Shown: piece after piece, positions 8,610-20,762 of the stretch | Position numbering within the stretch: position 1 is the stretch's first letter | Layout of the letters: each line of letters starts with the position of its first letter | Source: Azospirillum sp. B510 | GTDB taxonomy: Bacteria > Pseudomonadota > Alphaproteobacteria > Azospirillales > Azospirillaceae | Direction of reading: 5' to 3' | NCBI RefSeq assembly: GCF_000010725.1 | Contig: NC_013854.1 | Location: 1-64,000 of the forward strand | DNA length: 64,000 nt | Position numbers and translations under genes: made by a program | The notes under the pieces: generated by a model | What the model saw: the letters and a program-made list of their open reading frames with translations, nothing else | Told to the model about the DNA's origin: nothing | Database searches by the model: none

Positions 8610-9941
8610 ATGTCCACCACCACCATCTATGCCCTCGCCACCGCCCCCGGCCGATCCGGTGTGGCGGTGGTCCGCATTTCGGGACCCGAGGCCGGATCCG
8701 CCCTCGCCGCGCTGACCGGCCGTCCCCTGCCCTTACCGCGCCGCGCCGTTCTGGCGACGCTCCGCGATCCCCGCGACGGCGACGCGCTGGACGATGCGCT
8801 GGTCCTGCGCTTCACCGCTCCGGCCAGCTTCACCGGCGAGGATGTGGTGGAGCTGCATCTGCATGGCGGCCGCGCCGTCGTCACCGGCGTGGTCGAAGCG
8901 CTGGCCACCCTGCCCGGCCTGCGGCTGGCCGAGCCCGGCGAGTTCACCCGCCGCGCCTTCGAGAATGGCAAGCTCGACCTGACGGAGGCCGAGGCGGTCG
9001 CTGACCTGATCGATGCCGAGACCACCGCCCAGCGCCGGCAGGCTCTGCGGCAGATGGAGGGAGCGCTCGGCCGGCTCTATGACGGTTGGCGCGAGCGGCT
9101 GACCCGCGCGCTCGCCCATATCGAGGCCGACATCGACTTCGCCGAGGAGGATTTGCCCGGCGGTGTCGCCGAGGCCGTGCGGCCGGTGCTCGCCGGGCTG
9201 GCCGGGGAGATCGCCGCCCATCTCGATGATGGCGGCCGGGGCGAGCGGCTGCGCGAAGGGCTGCACATCGCCATCGTCGGCGCGCCGAATGCCGGCAAGT
9301 CGAGCCTGCTGAACGCGCTTGCCCGCCGCGACGCCGCCATCGTCTCGGCCCGCGCCGGCACCACCCGCGACATCATCGAGGTGCATTTGGACCTCGGCGG
9401 TTACCCGGTCGTGCTGGCCGACACCGCCGGCCTGCGCGAGGCCGCCGCCGACGAGGTCGAGGAGGAAGGCATCCGCCGCGCCCGCGACCGGGCGGCGCGC
9501 GCCGATGTGAAGATCGCGGTGTTCGACGCCACCACCCTGCCCGACCTCGACCCGGCGACACTCGACCTGATCGACGGTGACACGGTGGTGGTGTTCAACA
9601 AGACCGACCTGGCGGCAGCTGGCGACCTGCGGCCCGACCTGTCGCCGATCCTGCTCTCCGCCCATACCGGTGCCGGGCTGAAGCGGTTGGAGGAAACACT
9701 GAGGGCCTTCAGCGCCGATCGGCTCGCCATCGGCAGCGCTCCTTCGCTGACCCGTGCCCGCCATCGCGCGGCCTTGACCGAGTGTCGGGAGTCGCTGTCG
9801 CGGGCGCTCGACGCGCCGCTGCCGGAACTGGCGGCGGAGGATGTGCGGCTCGCCAGCCGGGCGCTTGGCCGCATCACCGGGCGGGTCGATGTGGAGGATT
9901 TGCTGGATGTGATCTTCCGGGATTTCTGTATCGGCAAATGA
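8610..9941 (+). CDS. mnmE: tRNA uridine-5-carboxymethylaminomethyl(34) synthesis GTPase MnmE
   Basis: MnmE, with MnmG, modifies wobble uridine 34 of several tRNAs. The 443-residue protein starts with the formyl-THF-binding domain (IYALATAPGRSGVAVVRISGP). It carries the G-domain motifs GAPNAGKSS, DTAGLR and NKTD, and ends with the catalytic CIGK. The G domain sits between the two halves of a helical domain, as usual. It lies upstream of mnmG, rsmG, parA and parB, a conserved alphaproteobacterial order, with a parS site in the gap before mnmG. Confidence 0.97.
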   Translation: MSTTTIYALATAPGRSGVAVVRISGPEAGSALAALTGRPLPLPRRAVLATLRDPRDGDALDDALVLRFTAPASFTGEDVVELHLHGGRAVVTGVVEALATLPGLRLAEPGEFTRRAFENGKLDLTEAEAVADLIDAETTAQRRQALRQMEGALGRLYDGWRERLTRALAHIEADIDFAEEDLPGGVAEAVRPVLAGLAGEIAAHLDDGGRGERLREGLHIAIVGAPNAGKSSLLNALARRDAAIVSARAGTTRDIIEVHLDLGGYPVVLADTAGLREAAADEVEEEGIRRARDRAARADVKIAVFDATTLPDLDPATLDLIDGDTVVVFNKTDLAAAGDLRPDLSPILLSAHTGAGLKRLEETLRAFSADRLAIGSAPSLTRARHRAALTECRESLSRALDAPLPELAAEDVRLASRALGRITGRVDVEDLLDVIFRDFCIGK

Positions 9942-9973
9942 AGGCGGCAACTGACGCCCGCAAGCGGGAGGTG

Positions 9974-9989
9974 TGTTTCACGTGAAACA
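9974..9989. promoter_or_regulatory. parS site between mnmE and mnmG
   Basis: TGTTTCACGTGAAACA here matches the parS consensus at all 16 positions. It is the only intergenic site of the cluster and lies about 2.7 kb upstream of parA, so it is the best candidate for the primary ParB nucleation site. Confidence 0.92.
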
Positions 9990-10073
9990 GCGCTGCCCTG
10001 CGGCGCTTGTCCCCACCCCGCCTCCGGATCCCCCCTCTTGGATCCCCGGCGCCATTCGGCTATGGTCCCGCAC

Positions 10074-11962
<1,889 letters not shown>

Positions 11963-11966
<4 letters not shown>

Positions 11967-12577
11967 GCGGCTTCGACGCGGTCGCGTTCCAAGAGGCCAG
12001 CGGTGTTTCACGTGAAACACTCGACCGCCTGATCGCCTATGAAGGGCTGCTGCGCAAATGGCAGCCGAAGATCAATCTGGTCGGCCCCTCCACCCTGCCC
12101 GACGCCTGGAAGCGCCATTTCCTCGATTCCGCCCAGCTCCTTCCGCTGCTGCCGGAGGATACGCGGGTGCTGGTCGATCTCGGCAGCGGCGCCGGTTTCC
12201 CCGGTCTGGTGCTCGCCATCCTCGGCGTGCCGCAGGTGCATCTGATCGAGAGCGATGTGCGCAAATGCGCCTTCCTGCGCGAGGTCGCCCGCGTCTGCAA
12301 GGCGCCAGTCACCGTCCATACCAGGCGGATCGAGACCGTCACCGGCATCGAGGCCGATGTCGTCACCGCCCGCGCCCTGGCGCCGCTGGCCGACCTGTTC
12401 GGCTGGGCCCATCCCTTCATCGGATCGCGCGGCCAGTGCCTGTTCCTGAAGGGGGCTGCGCTGGACGATGAATTGACCGCCACCACACAATATTGGACAC
12501 TGGATCCTGAGCGATTTGACAGCCTCAGCGATCCGAGCGGAACCATCCTGCGTGTGAGCAACCTTGAGCGTGTGTGA
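11963..12577 (+). CDS. rsmG: 16S rRNA (guanine527-N7)-methyltransferase RsmG
   Basis: RsmG (GidB) methylates N7 of G527 in 16S rRNA. The 204-residue protein has the SAM-binding motif [18 protein letters not shown] near residue 70, the preceding [24 protein letters not shown], and [10 protein letters not shown]. Codons 14-19 (G-V-S-R-E-T) are formed by a perfect parS, so the N-terminal residues are partly dictated by the partition site. It begins in an ATGA overlap with mnmG and is followed by parA. Confidence 0.95.
12004..12019. promoter_or_regulatory. parS site inside rsmG
   Basis: A perfect TGTTTCACGTGAAACA is embedded in the first part of rsmG and read as V-S-R-E-T. It lies about 640 bp from the parA start and is identical to the intergenic site before mnmG. 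Confidence 0.92.
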
Positions 12578-12642
12578 AGACCGTGCCTGACACCGTTGTT
12601 CCCCCGCCCTCCTCCCGCCAACCGGATTCCCGAGAGGCCGCC

Positions 12643-13440
12643 ATGTCCGCCGTCACCCGTCCCCTTGCCCGTGTGGTTGCGATCGCCAACCAGAAGGGCG
12701 GCGTGGGCAAGACCACGACGACGATCAACCTCGCCACAGCGCTCGCCGTGATCGGCAAGCGCGTGCTGGTGATCGACCTCGACCCGCAGGGCAACGCGTC
12801 CACCGGTCTCGGCATCCCCCGCTCCGACCGCCGCGTCGGCATCTATGACGTGCTGTTCGACGATGTGTCGCTGGAGGATGCCGCCACCGCCTCCTCGGTG
12901 CCGAACCTGTCGATCATCACCTCGTCGGTCGATCTGTCGGGCGCCGAGATCGAGCTGGTCGGCGCCGAGCGCCGCGAGTTCCGCCTGCGCGAAGCGGTGG
13001 CGAACAGCGCGCTCGAATATGACTATGTGCTGATCGACTGCCCGCCGGCGCTTGGCCTGCTGACGCTGAACGCGCTGGTCGCCTCGCACGCCGTCATGGT
13101 CCCGCTTCAGTGTGAATTCTATGCGCTGGAGGGCCTCAGCCATCTGGTCCGCACCATCGAGCGGGTGAAGCGCGCCTTCAACCCGAACCTCGACATCCAT
13201 GGCGTCGTCCTGACCATGTTCGACAAGCGCAACAACCTGTCGGACATGGTGGCGGCGGACGTCCGCGGCTTCTTCGGGGAGAAGGTTTACGACACCGTGA
13301 TCCCGCGCAACGTCAAGGTTTCGGAGGCGCCGTCGCACGGCAAGCCGGTGCTGATCTATGACATGCGCTGCCCCGGATCCCAGGCCTACATCCATCTGGC
13401 GGGCGAGGTGCTGCGCCGTGAGAAGAGACTGACCGCATGA
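12643..13440 (+). CDS. parA: Chromosome-partitioning ATPase ParA
   Basis: ParA is the Walker-type ATPase that moves ParB-parS complexes to segregate origins. The deviant Walker A NQKGGVGKTTTTINLATAL is close to the N terminus. Further motifs are VIDLDPQGNASTGLG and YDYVLIDCPPALGLLTLNAL. I chose the ATG preceded by GAGAGG, giving 265 residues. An in-frame GTG at 12574 overlapping the rsmG stop would add a 23-residue proline/serine-rich leader and cannot be excluded. It overlaps parB by four bases, so ParA and ParB are co-translated. Confidence 0.95.
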   Translation: MSAVTRPLARVVAIANQKGGVGKTTTTINLATALAVIGKRVLVIDLDPQGNASTGLGIPRSDRRVGIYDVLFDDVSLEDAATASSVPNLSIITSSVDLSGAEIELVGAERREFRLREAVANSALEYDYVLIDCPPALGLLTLNALVASHAVMVPLQCEFYALEGLSHLVRTIERVKRAFNPNLDIHGVVLTMFDKRNNLSDMVAADVRGFFGEKVYDTVIPRNVKVSEAPSHGKPVLIYDMRCPGSQAYIHLAGEVLRREKRLTA

Positions 13441-14348
13441 TCGACGACACCAAGCAAGGCGGCGCCCGCCGCGCCAGCCTGGGCCGCGGCCTTTCCGCCC
13501 TGTTCGGCGAGGCGACCGAGGATTATTCGGCGCTCGACAAGGTGCGGCAGTCGAAACAGGTTCCGATCGAATTCGTCCATCCCGGCAAATACCAGCCGCG
13601 GCGGACCTTCGATGAGGAGGCGTTGCAGGGCCTCGTCGAGTCGATCCGCGACAAGGGCATCCTCCAGCCCCTGCTGGTCCGTCGCGACGCCGAGGATGCC
13701 AATTCCTACGAGCTGATCGCCGGCGAACGCCGCTGGCGCGCGGCGCAGATCGCCGGCCTGCACGAGGTCCCGGTCATCATCCGCGACCTCAGCGACCGCG
13801 AGGCGCTGGAAATCGCGCTGATCGAGAACATCCAGCGCCAGGATCTGACCCCGCTGGAAGAGGCGGAGGGCTATCGCCGCCTGATGGAGGAGTTCGAACA
13901 TACGCAGGAGGATCTGGCCCGCGCCGTCGGCAAGAGCCGCAGCCATGTCGCCAACATGATGCGTTTGCTGGCCCTGCCGGAGCCGGTCAAGACCATGGTC
14001 CAGGACGGCGCGCTGACCGCCGGCCATGCCCGCGCCCTGCTGACCGCCCCGGATCCGGTGGAGATGGCCCGCGAGGTGGTGATCCGCGGCCTGAATGTCC
14101 GCCAGACCGAAGACCTGATGCGCGGCGACCAGCCCAAGGCGAAGAAGGGCAAGGGCGCCAATGGCGCCGCCGGATCCGCCCCGGCGATGAAGGATGTCGA
14201 CCTGATCAATCTGGAGGAGGAGATCTCCGCCCGCATCGGGCTGAAGGTCGCGATCAATCCGCAGGGACAGCGCGGGACGATCACCATCCATTACCAGACG
14301 CTCGACCAGCTCGACGACGTGCTGCACCGGCTGGGCGGCGAGGAGTAA
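13437..14348 (+). CDS. parB: Chromosome-partitioning protein ParB
   Basis: ParB is a CTP-dependent DNA clamp that loads at parS. The 303-residue protein has the N-terminal ParA-stimulating box [15 protein letters not shown], the CTP-binding/arginine-rich segment [33 protein letters not shown], and the helix-turn-helix [25 protein letters not shown]-terminal dimerisation domain follows a glycine/alanine/lysine-rich linker. Its targets are the TGTTTCACGTGAAACA sites on both sides of the operon. Confidence 0.96.
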   Translation: MIDDTKQGGARRASLGRGLSALFGEATEDYSALDKVRQSKQVPIEFVHPGKYQPRRTFDEEALQGLVESIRDKGILQPLLVRRDAEDANSYELIAGERRWRAAQIAGLHEVPVIIRDLSDREALEIALIENIQRQDLTPLEEAEGYRRLMEEFEHTQEDLARAVGKSRSHVANMMRLLALPEPVKTMVQDGALTAGHARALLTAPDPVEMAREVVIRGLNVRQTEDLMRGDQPKAKKGKGANGAAGSAPAMKDVDLINLEEEISARIGLKVAINPQGQRGTITIHYQTLDQLDDVLHRLGGEE

Positions 14349-14372
14349 GGGGAGCTTCGGTTGCCGCTCCCC

Positions 14373-14867
14373 CTACCCTCCGGCCTTTTCGAAGTCGATG
14401 TAGCGGTAGAACAGCCCATTCTCCTCCAGGGGCGCGCTCGACCAGACTTCCGCCCAGTCCGGTCCGACGGGCGGCATGAACGTGTCGCCCTCCACCGCGC
14501 TCTCGACGCGCGTCAGATGCAGGCGATCGGCGATCGGCAGCGTCTCGCGGAACAGGGCGGCGCCGCCGATGACGCAGAGTTCGGCCGCTCCCGACCCCTG
14601 CGCCCAGGCGACAGCGGCTCCGAGACCGGTGAACCAGCGGGCGCCGTCATGCTCGCCCAGCATGCCCCCGCGGCTGATGACCAGATTGTCGCGGCCGGGC
14701 AGTGGTCGTCGCGGCAGCGATTCCCAGGTCTTGCGACCCATCAGGATCGGCTTGCCCAGCGTCAGCTGCTTGAAGCGGCGCAGGTCGCCGGGAAGATGCC
14801 AGGGTAGCTGGCCGTCGCGGCCGATCACGTCGTTCGCCGCGGCGGCGACGATCAGACTGATGAGCAT
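14373..14867 (-). CDS. folA: Dihydrofolate reductase
   Basis: This reduces dihydrofolate to tetrahydrofolate with NADPH. The 164-residue product starts MLISLIVAAAANDVIGRDGQLPWHLPGDLRRF, which contains the substrate-site Trp and the catalytic acidic position. It carries PILMGRKTWESLPRRPLPGRDNLVISR and the later GGAALFRETL. It is convergent with parB, with 24 bases between them. It lies 30 bases downstream of hemW on the same strand and may be the last gene of an rph-rdgB-hemW-folA transcript. Confidence 0.94.
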   Translation of the reverse strand: MLISLIVAAAANDVIGRDGQLPWHLPGDLRRFKQLTLGKPILMGRKTWESLPRRPLPGRDNLVISRGGMLGEHDGARWFTGLGAAVAWAQGSGAAELCVIGGAALFRETLPIADRLHLTRVESAVEGDTFMPPVGPDWAEVWSSAPLEENGLFYRYIDFEKAGG

Positions 14868-14897
14868 TCCCCGCCCTCTCTGCTGAAAAGATGAATC

Positions 14898-16082
14898 CTA
14901 CGCCAGAATCGCGCCGAGCACCGCGTTCAGACGCTGTAGCCCCTCCGATGTCGCGACCAGACGCTTGGCATCGCGGCTGAGGAAGCCGCCGTCGATCAGG
15001 CGGGACAGGGCCGCCGGATCGACGAACTCGTCGAGCGTCCGGCCGGTTTCCTCGACCAGGCGGGAAAGCCGTACCCCCTCGGTCAGGCGCAACCCCATCA
15101 TCAACAGCTCGGTGCCACGGGCGTCGCGGTCGATGGGATCGGGGGGGGCGGCGGCATGGCCGTCACGCTCCACCCGCTCCAGCCAGATTTCCGGGGCGCG
15201 GTGGGCACGGGTGGCGAATTTCTCGCCGTCCAAGGTCAGCCGGCCATGGGCGCCGGGGCCGATGCCGACATAATCGCCATAGCGCCAATAGGTCAGGTTG
15301 TGGCGGCTTTCCTCGCCCAGGCGGGCATGGTTGGAAATCTCGTAGGCGGGCAGCCCCGCCGCCGCCAGCTGGCTTTGCGTCGCCTCATAGAGATCGCCGG
15401 CCAGATCCTCGTCGGGCAACACCAGGTCGCCACGGGCATGCAGGGGGTGGAAGGCCGTCCCCTCCTCGATGGTCAACTGGTAGACCGACAGATGGCCGAC
15501 GGCATGGTCCAGCGCCCGCGCCAGTTCGGCCTGCCACGCCGCCACCGTCTGGCCGGGCCGGGCATAGATCAGGTCGAAGGAGAAGCGGTCGAAGATCCGC
15601 GCCGCCAGCGTGATGGCGCCGGTCGCCTCCGCCGCGCTGTGCTGGCGTCCGAGAAACTTCAGGCTGGTATCGTCGAGCGCCTGGATGCCCAGCGAAACGC
15701 GGTTGATGCCGGCGCCGCGGAAGGCGCGGAACTTGTCCGCTTCGACGGAGGTCGGGTTGGCCTCCAGCGTCACCTCCAGCCGCTCGGCGACCGGCCAGCG
15801 TTGGGCGACGCGATCGATGATCGCGCCGACCGTCGCCGGCTCCATCAGCGACGGGGTGCCGCCGCCGAAGAAGATCGAAGTGACGGTGCGGCCGGCGGTC
15901 AGGTCGGCGTAATGGTCCAGCTCGCGCAGCAGCCCGGCCCGCCAGCGGTCATGGTCGACCCGCTCGCGGACATGGCTGTTGAAATCGCAATAGGGGCATT
16001 TCGACTTGCAGAAGGGCCAATGGACATAGACGGCGAAACCAGGCCCGTCCTGACCGGGAACCGATCCGCTCACCGGAAACAC
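14898..16082 (-). CDS. hemW: Radical SAM heme chaperone HemW
   Basis: This 394-residue radical SAM protein has its 4Fe-4S cysteines at C25-x3-C29-x2-C32 in [14 protein letters not shown]. The residue after the last cysteine pair is F rather than the extra cysteine of coproporphyrinogen dehydrogenase HemN, so the heme chaperone HemW is the better call. Further motifs are [18 protein letters not shown] and [14 protein letters not shown]. The start region overlaps the end of rdgB by 13 bases. Older annotations call this family coproporphyrinogen III oxidase-like. Confidence 0.92.
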   Translation of the reverse strand: MFPVSGSVPGQDGPGFAVYVHWPFCKSKCPYCDFNSHVRERVDHDRWRAGLLRELDHYADLTAGRTVTSIFFGGGTPSLMEPATVGAIIDRVAQRWPVAERLEVTLEANPTSVEADKFRAFRGAGINRVSLGIQALDDTSLKFLGRQHSAAEATGAITLAARIFDRFSFDLIYARPGQTVAAWQAELARALDHAVGHLSVYQLTIEEGTAFHPLHARGDLVLPDEDLAGDLYEATQSQLAAAGLPAYEISNHARLGEESRHNLTYWRYGDYVGIGPGAHGRLTLDGEKFATRAHRAPEIWLERVERDGHAAAPPDPIDRDARGTELLMMGLRLTEGVRLSRLVEETGRTLDEFVDPAALSRLIDGGFLSRDAKRLVATSEGLQRLNAVLGAILA

Positions 16083-16684
16083 CGCTCCACCAGCTGGCGG
16101 AAGGCGTCGGCGCGGTGGCTCATCTCATGCTTCCTGGCCGGCTCCATCTCGCCGAAGGTCAGGCCATGGCCGTCCGGCAGGAACATCGGGTCGTAGCCGA
16201 AGCCCTGGGGACCGCGCGGCGGCCACACCAGCGTGCCGTGACAGCGGCCCTCCACCGTCTCGACATGACCGTCCGGCCAGGCGAGCGACAGGGCGCAGAC
16301 GAAATAGGCGCCGCGGTCCGTCCTCCCCGCCTTCACCTGTTCGGCCAGCCCATCCTCGACCTTCCGCATCGCCAGGGCGAAGTCCTTGGTCGGACCGGCC
16401 CAGCGGGCGGAATAGATGCCGGGATCGCCGTTCAACGCCGGCACCACCAGCCCGCTGTCGTCGGCGAGCGCCACATGACCGGCGGCGGCGGCGGCCCTGG
16501 CCTTCAGCTCCGCATTGGCGATGAAGCTGCTGCCGGTCTCCTCCGGCTCGGGCAGGCCCAGCTCCCCGGCCGAGGTGAAGGTGGCGACATAGGGGCCGAG
16601 AAGCTCGGCGATCTCGCGCACCTTGCCCTGGTTGTGGCTGGCGATGACGAGGGTGTCGCCGGTGAAGCGGCGGGGAGCGGACAT
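16070..16684 (-). CDS. rdgB: XTP/dITP diphosphatase (non-canonical purine NTP pyrophosphatase)
   Basis: RdgB/HAM1 hydrolyses dITP, XTP and related nucleotides to keep deaminated purines out of nucleic acids. The 204-residue protein shows [18 protein letters not shown] near the N terminus, the catalytic [27 protein letters not shown], and [20 protein letters not shown] with [10 protein letters not shown] at the end. It follows rph on the same strand and overlaps hemW. The rph-rdgB-hemW arrangement is common in alphaproteobacteria. Confidence 0.95.
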   Translation of the reverse strand: MSAPRRFTGDTLVIASHNQGKVREIAELLGPYVATFTSAGELGLPEPEETGSSFIANAELKARAAAAAGHVALADDSGLVVPALNGDPGIYSARWAGPTKDFALAMRKVEDGLAEQVKAGRTDRGAYFVCALSLAWPDGHVETVEGRCHGTLVWPPRGPQGFGYDPMFLPDGHGLTFGEMEPARKHEMSHRADAFRQLVERCFR

Positions 16685-16726
16685 GATGATGAACCTTTGG
16701 GCGGTGAATTGCCGGCTGGATTGGCC

Positions 16727-17455
<729 letters not shown>

Positions 17456-17811
17456 TCCGAAGATCGGTTGCAGGTCGGCGGCAAGCTAACGGCTCCGCCC
17501 GCCGCCGTCCATAGCGGTGTCCGGCGCGGTGTCCGCGCTGGACACTGCGCCCCCATGGTGACAGCCGCCGCCCGGCCCTCCCAACCGCCGGGGTCATGCG
17601 TGGCGGGCGGATCAGATCGGACGTGTTTCCAGCGGGATGTGTCGCCAATCGTCAGGAAAATGCATGATTCGTACAAAAACGGGTTGAAGAAGGCTTGGCG
17701 AGTTGCGCGTGCGGCGTATACCATCGCGGCCCCACCGTCGGCAGCGCACCGCAAGACAAGGCACAACGAAGACCGGCGGGCATCAGCACTCCGTTGAGGA
17801 ACACGACATCC
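17456..17811. promoter_or_regulatory. Divergent intergenic region between rph and maeB
   Basis: No gene is supported here. A possible sigma70-type promoter for maeB is TTGGCG (17696-17701), 16 bases, then TATACC (17718-17723), about 90 bases before the maeB ATG. GAGGA at 17796-17800 is the likely maeB ribosome-binding site. An in-frame extension of maeB into this region lacks coding character and would absorb the promoter. Confidence 0.4.
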
Positions 17812-20076
17812 ATGTCCGACACCAAGCGCGTCACCGACGAAGAGGCCCTGCTGCTGCATTCCAGCGGCCGGCCCGGCAAGCTGGAAATCACCGCGACCAA
17901 GCCGCTGACCACCCAGCGCGATCTGGCGCTGGCCTATTCACCCGGCGTCGCCGCCCCCTGCCTGCGCATCGCCGAGGATCCTTCCCTCGCCTATGACTAC
18001 ACCGCCAAGGGCAACATCGTCGCCATCATCTCCAACGGCACCGCCGTGCTGGGGCTGGGCGACCTGGGGGCGCTTGCCGGCAAGCCGGTGATGGAAGGCA
18101 AGGCGGTGCTGTTCAAGCGTTTCGCCGATGTCGACGGCATCGACCTGGAGGTCGACACCCGCGACGTCGACGAGTTCGTCAATTGCGTGCGCTTCCTCGG
18201 CCCCAGCTTCGGCGGCATCAACCTGGAAGACATCAAGGCGCCCGACTGCTTCATCATCGAGGAGCGGCTGCGCGAGCTGCTCGACATCCCGGTCTTCCAT
18301 GACGACCAGCATGGCACCGCGATCATCGCCGCCGCCGGCCTGATCAACGCCTGCGACATCACCGGCCGCAAGGTCGAGGACGTGAAGATGGTGGTGAACG
18401 GCGCCGGTGCGGCGGGAATCGCCTGCGCCGAGCTGTTCTGCACGATGGGTGTTTCACGTGAAAACATCATCCTGTGCGACACCAAGGGCGTGGTCTATCG
18501 CGGCCGCACCAATGGCATGAACCAGTGGAAGTCGTCCTTCGCCGTCGACACCGACAAGCGCACGCTGGAAGAGGCGGTCGCCGGTTCCGACGTGTTCGTC
18601 GGCCTGTCGGCCAAGGGGGCGATGACGCCGGAGATGGTGAAGTCGATGGCGGCCAAGCCGATCATCTTCGCGCTCGCCAACCCCGATCCGGAAATCACCC
18701 CGGAGGAGGTCAAGGCGGTGCGCGGCGACGCCATCGTCGCCACCGGCCGCTCCGACTATCCGAACCAGGTCAACAATGTCCTGGGCTTCCCCTATCTGTT
18801 CCGCGGCGCGCTCGACGTGCGCGCCACCACCATCAACGAGGCGATGAAGGTCGCCGCCGCCAAGGCGCTGGCGGCGTTGGCGCGCGAGGATGTGCCGGAC
18901 GAGGTCGATGCCGCCTATTCCGGGCGCCGGCTGCGCTATGGTCCCGACTACATCATCCCGGTGCCCTTCGACCCGCGCCTGATCGTCACCGTGCCGGCCG
19001 CCGTCGCCCAGGCGGCGATGGAAAGCGGCGTGGCGCGCAAGCCAATCCTCGACCTGACCAGCTACAGGCATTCCCTGCGCACCCGCCTGGACCCGACCGC
19101 CGACAGCCTGGAGCTGATCCTGGAGAAGGTGCGGACCAACCCGCGCCGCGTCGTCTTCGCCGAGGGCGAGGAGGAGCGGACGATCCGCGCCGCCATGTCC
19201 TTCCGCGCCCACGGCTATGGCACGCCGGTGCTGATCGGCCGCGAGGAGGTGATCAAGGAACAGCTGGCGGCGATGGGTCAGCCCCATGTCCAGTTCGAGA
19301 TCCACAACGCCCGCCTGTCGGACGCCAACCGGCGCTATGCCGACCATCTCTACCGCCGGCTCCAGCGCAAGGGCGCGCTGCTGCGCGACTGCCAGCGGAT
19401 GGTCAACCAGGACCGCAACGTCTTCGCCGCCTGCATGGTGGCGCAGGGCGACGCCCACGCCATGGTGACCGGCCTGACCCGCAGCTTCGGCGTGGCCTAC
19501 GAGGAGATCCGCCGGGTCGTCGATCCCAAGGCGAACGAGCCGGTCTTCGGCCTGCATCTGTCGATCACCCGCAACCGCACCGTCTTCATCGCCGACACCA
19601 CCGTCCATGTCCGTCCCGACGGCAAGACGCTGGCCGACATCGCCATGGGTGCTGCGGCCAAGGCGCGGCAGATGGGGCACGAGCCGCGGGTGGCGCTGCT
19701 GTCCTTCTCCAATTTCGGCCAGACGCCGCATCCGAACACCGATCCGCTGCGCGAGGCCCTGTCGATCCTCGACAGCCGCCGGGTCGATTTCGAGTATGAC
19801 GGCGAGATGTCGGCCGACGTGGCGCTGGACTATCAGCTGATGAAGCGGGTCTATCCGTTCTGCCGCCTGTCCGGTCCGGCCAATGTGCTGATCATGCCCG
19901 GCCTGCATTCGGCCAACATCTCGGCCAAGCTGCTGAACAAGATGGCCGGCGGCCAGATGATCGGCCCGCTGCTGATCGGTTTGGACAAGCCGGCGCAGAT
20001 CGTCACCATGGGCGCCACGGTCAACGACATCGTCACCGCTGCCGCCCTGGCGGCGCATGACTCGCTGCCCTGGTGA
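17812..20076 (+). CDS. maeB: NADP-dependent malic enzyme with phosphotransacetylase-like domain
   Basis: MaeB decarboxylates malate to pyruvate with NADP+. The 754-residue chain has an N-terminal malic domain (LAYSPGVAAPCL, GLGDLGALAGKPVMEGKAVLFK), the NAD(P) fold (NGAGAAGIACAEL), and then a C-terminal phosphate-acetyltransferase-like regulatory domain from about residue 430 (RVVFAEGEEERTIRAA to the end). This fusion is typical of alphaproteobacteria, where acetyl-CoA often inhibits the enzyme. The codons for G-V-S-R-E contain a parS-like site. Confidence 0.95.
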   Translation: MSDTKRVTDEEALLLHSSGRPGKLEITATKPLTTQRDLALAYSPGVAAPCLRIAEDPSLAYDYTAKGNIVAIISNGTAVLGLGDLGALAGKPVMEGKAVLFKRFADVDGIDLEVDTRDVDEFVNCVRFLGPSFGGINLEDIKAPDCFIIEERLRELLDIPVFHDDQHGTAIIAAAGLINACDITGRKVEDVKMVVNGAGAAGIACAELFCTMGVSRENIILCDTKGVVYRGRTNGMNQWKSSFAVDTDKRTLEEAVAGSDVFVGLSAKGAMTPEMVKSMAAKPIIFALANPDPEITPEEVKAVRGDAIVATGRSDYPNQVNNVLGFPYLFRGALDVRATTINEAMKVAAAKALAALAREDVPDEVDAAYSGRRLRYGPDYIIPVPFDPRLIVTVPAAVAQAAMESGVARKPILDLTSYRHSLRTRLDPTADSLELILEKVRTNPRRVVFAEGEEERTIRAAMSFRAHGYGTPVLIGREEVIKEQLAAMGQPHVQFEIHNARLSDANRRYADHLYRRLQRKGALLRDCQRMVNQDRNVFAACMVAQGDAHAMVTGLTRSFGVAYEEIRRVVDPKANEPVFGLHLSITRNRTVFIADTTVHVRPDGKTLADIAMGAAAKARQMGHEPRVALLSFSNFGQTPHPNTDPLREALSILDSRRVDFEYDGEMSADVALDYQLMKRVYPFCRLSGPANVLIMPGLHSANISAKLLNKMAGGQMIGPLLIGLDKPAQIVTMGATVNDIVTAAALAAHDSLPW
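18450..18465. promoter_or_regulatory. parS-like site inside maeB
   Basis: The sequence TGTTTCACGTGAAAAC keeps 14 of 16 parS positions; the palindromic core TTTCACGTGAAA is intact and the last two bases differ. It lies about 4 kb from parB. Binding would be weaker than at the perfect sites but remains plausible. Confidence 0.65.
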
Positions 20077-20141
20077 GGTGGGAAGGGTGCGGGGGTAGGC
20101 ACGAAGCCATGAGGTCCGGGAATCTTGCCCTCCCCCTCCCC

Positions 20142-20156
20142 CTCCCGGGACGGGAG
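20142..20156. repeat. GC-rich palindrome in convergent gap
   Basis: CTCCCG-GGA-CGGGAG forms a perfect six-base stem, flanked by outer GCCCTC/GAGGGC pairing, in the 104-bp gap between the ends of maeB and the acetyltransferase gene. There is no T-run, so a simple intrinsic terminator is uncertain. It resembles other CCTCCCC/GGGGAGG palindromes in this window. Confidence 0.4.
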
Positions 20157-20180
20157 AGGGCGCTTGTGGACCAAATGTCC

Positions 20181-20750
20181 TCACCCCAACGCCTTGTAGA
20201 AAAACGTCGTGTCACAGAAGCCGCCCTGCGGCCACAGGGCGTAGTTGGGGATGACGCCCACTTTCGTCCAGCCGGCGCGCCCGTACAGGCGTTCGGCGTC
20301 GGCGGAGCCGGTGTCCAGCACCAGCAGGGTCTTGCCGGCGGCACGGGCGGCGTCCTCCGCCGCCCGCATCAGCAGGGCGCCGACGCCACGGCGGCGGGCG
20401 CGGCGGTGAACCAGCATCTTGGAGAGATCCGCGCGGTGCGGCTGGTTCGGCGGCTGATGGACGACCAGCTGAACGGTTCCCAGCACGCCCTCGCCATCCT
20501 CCGCCGCCAGCAGGATGCGCTCGCCCCGCTCCACCCCGGCCACCACCTGCCGCCAGAACTCCTCGGCGGTGGCGCGGTCGAGCGGGGCCATGAAACTGAC
20601 CGACGCCCCGCCGGCCACGCAGTCCAGCAGCACGTCGGTCAGCCCCGGCACCGTGGCGTGGGCCTCGGCACCGGACAGCATGCGGACCGTCACGGCGGCG
20701 CCGCCGCTCTCGCCGTTCCGCTGGCGGGGATCCGGGCAGTCCCTGTCCAT
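20181..20750 (-). CDS. GNAT family N-acetyltransferase
   Basis: This 189-residue protein has the GNAT acetyl-CoA-binding motif A in LSKMLVHRRARRRGVGALLMRAAEDAARAAG, and the C-terminal LYGRAGWTKVGVIPNYALWPQGG. The N-terminal part has no recognised extra domain. The substrate is unknown. It is 12 bases downstream of the XRE-cupin regulator on the same strand, so the regulator may control this gene. Confidence 0.85.
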   Translation of the reverse strand: MDRDCPDPRQRNGESGGAAVTVRMLSGAEAHATVPGLTDVLLDCVAGGASVSFMAPLDRATAEEFWRQVVAGVERGERILLAAEDGEGVLGTVQLVVHQPPNQPHRADLSKMLVHRRARRRGVGALLMRAAEDAARAAGKTLLVLDTGSADAERLYGRAGWTKVGVIPNYALWPQGGFCDTTFFYKALG

Positions 20751-20762
20751 CGCATGTTCCTT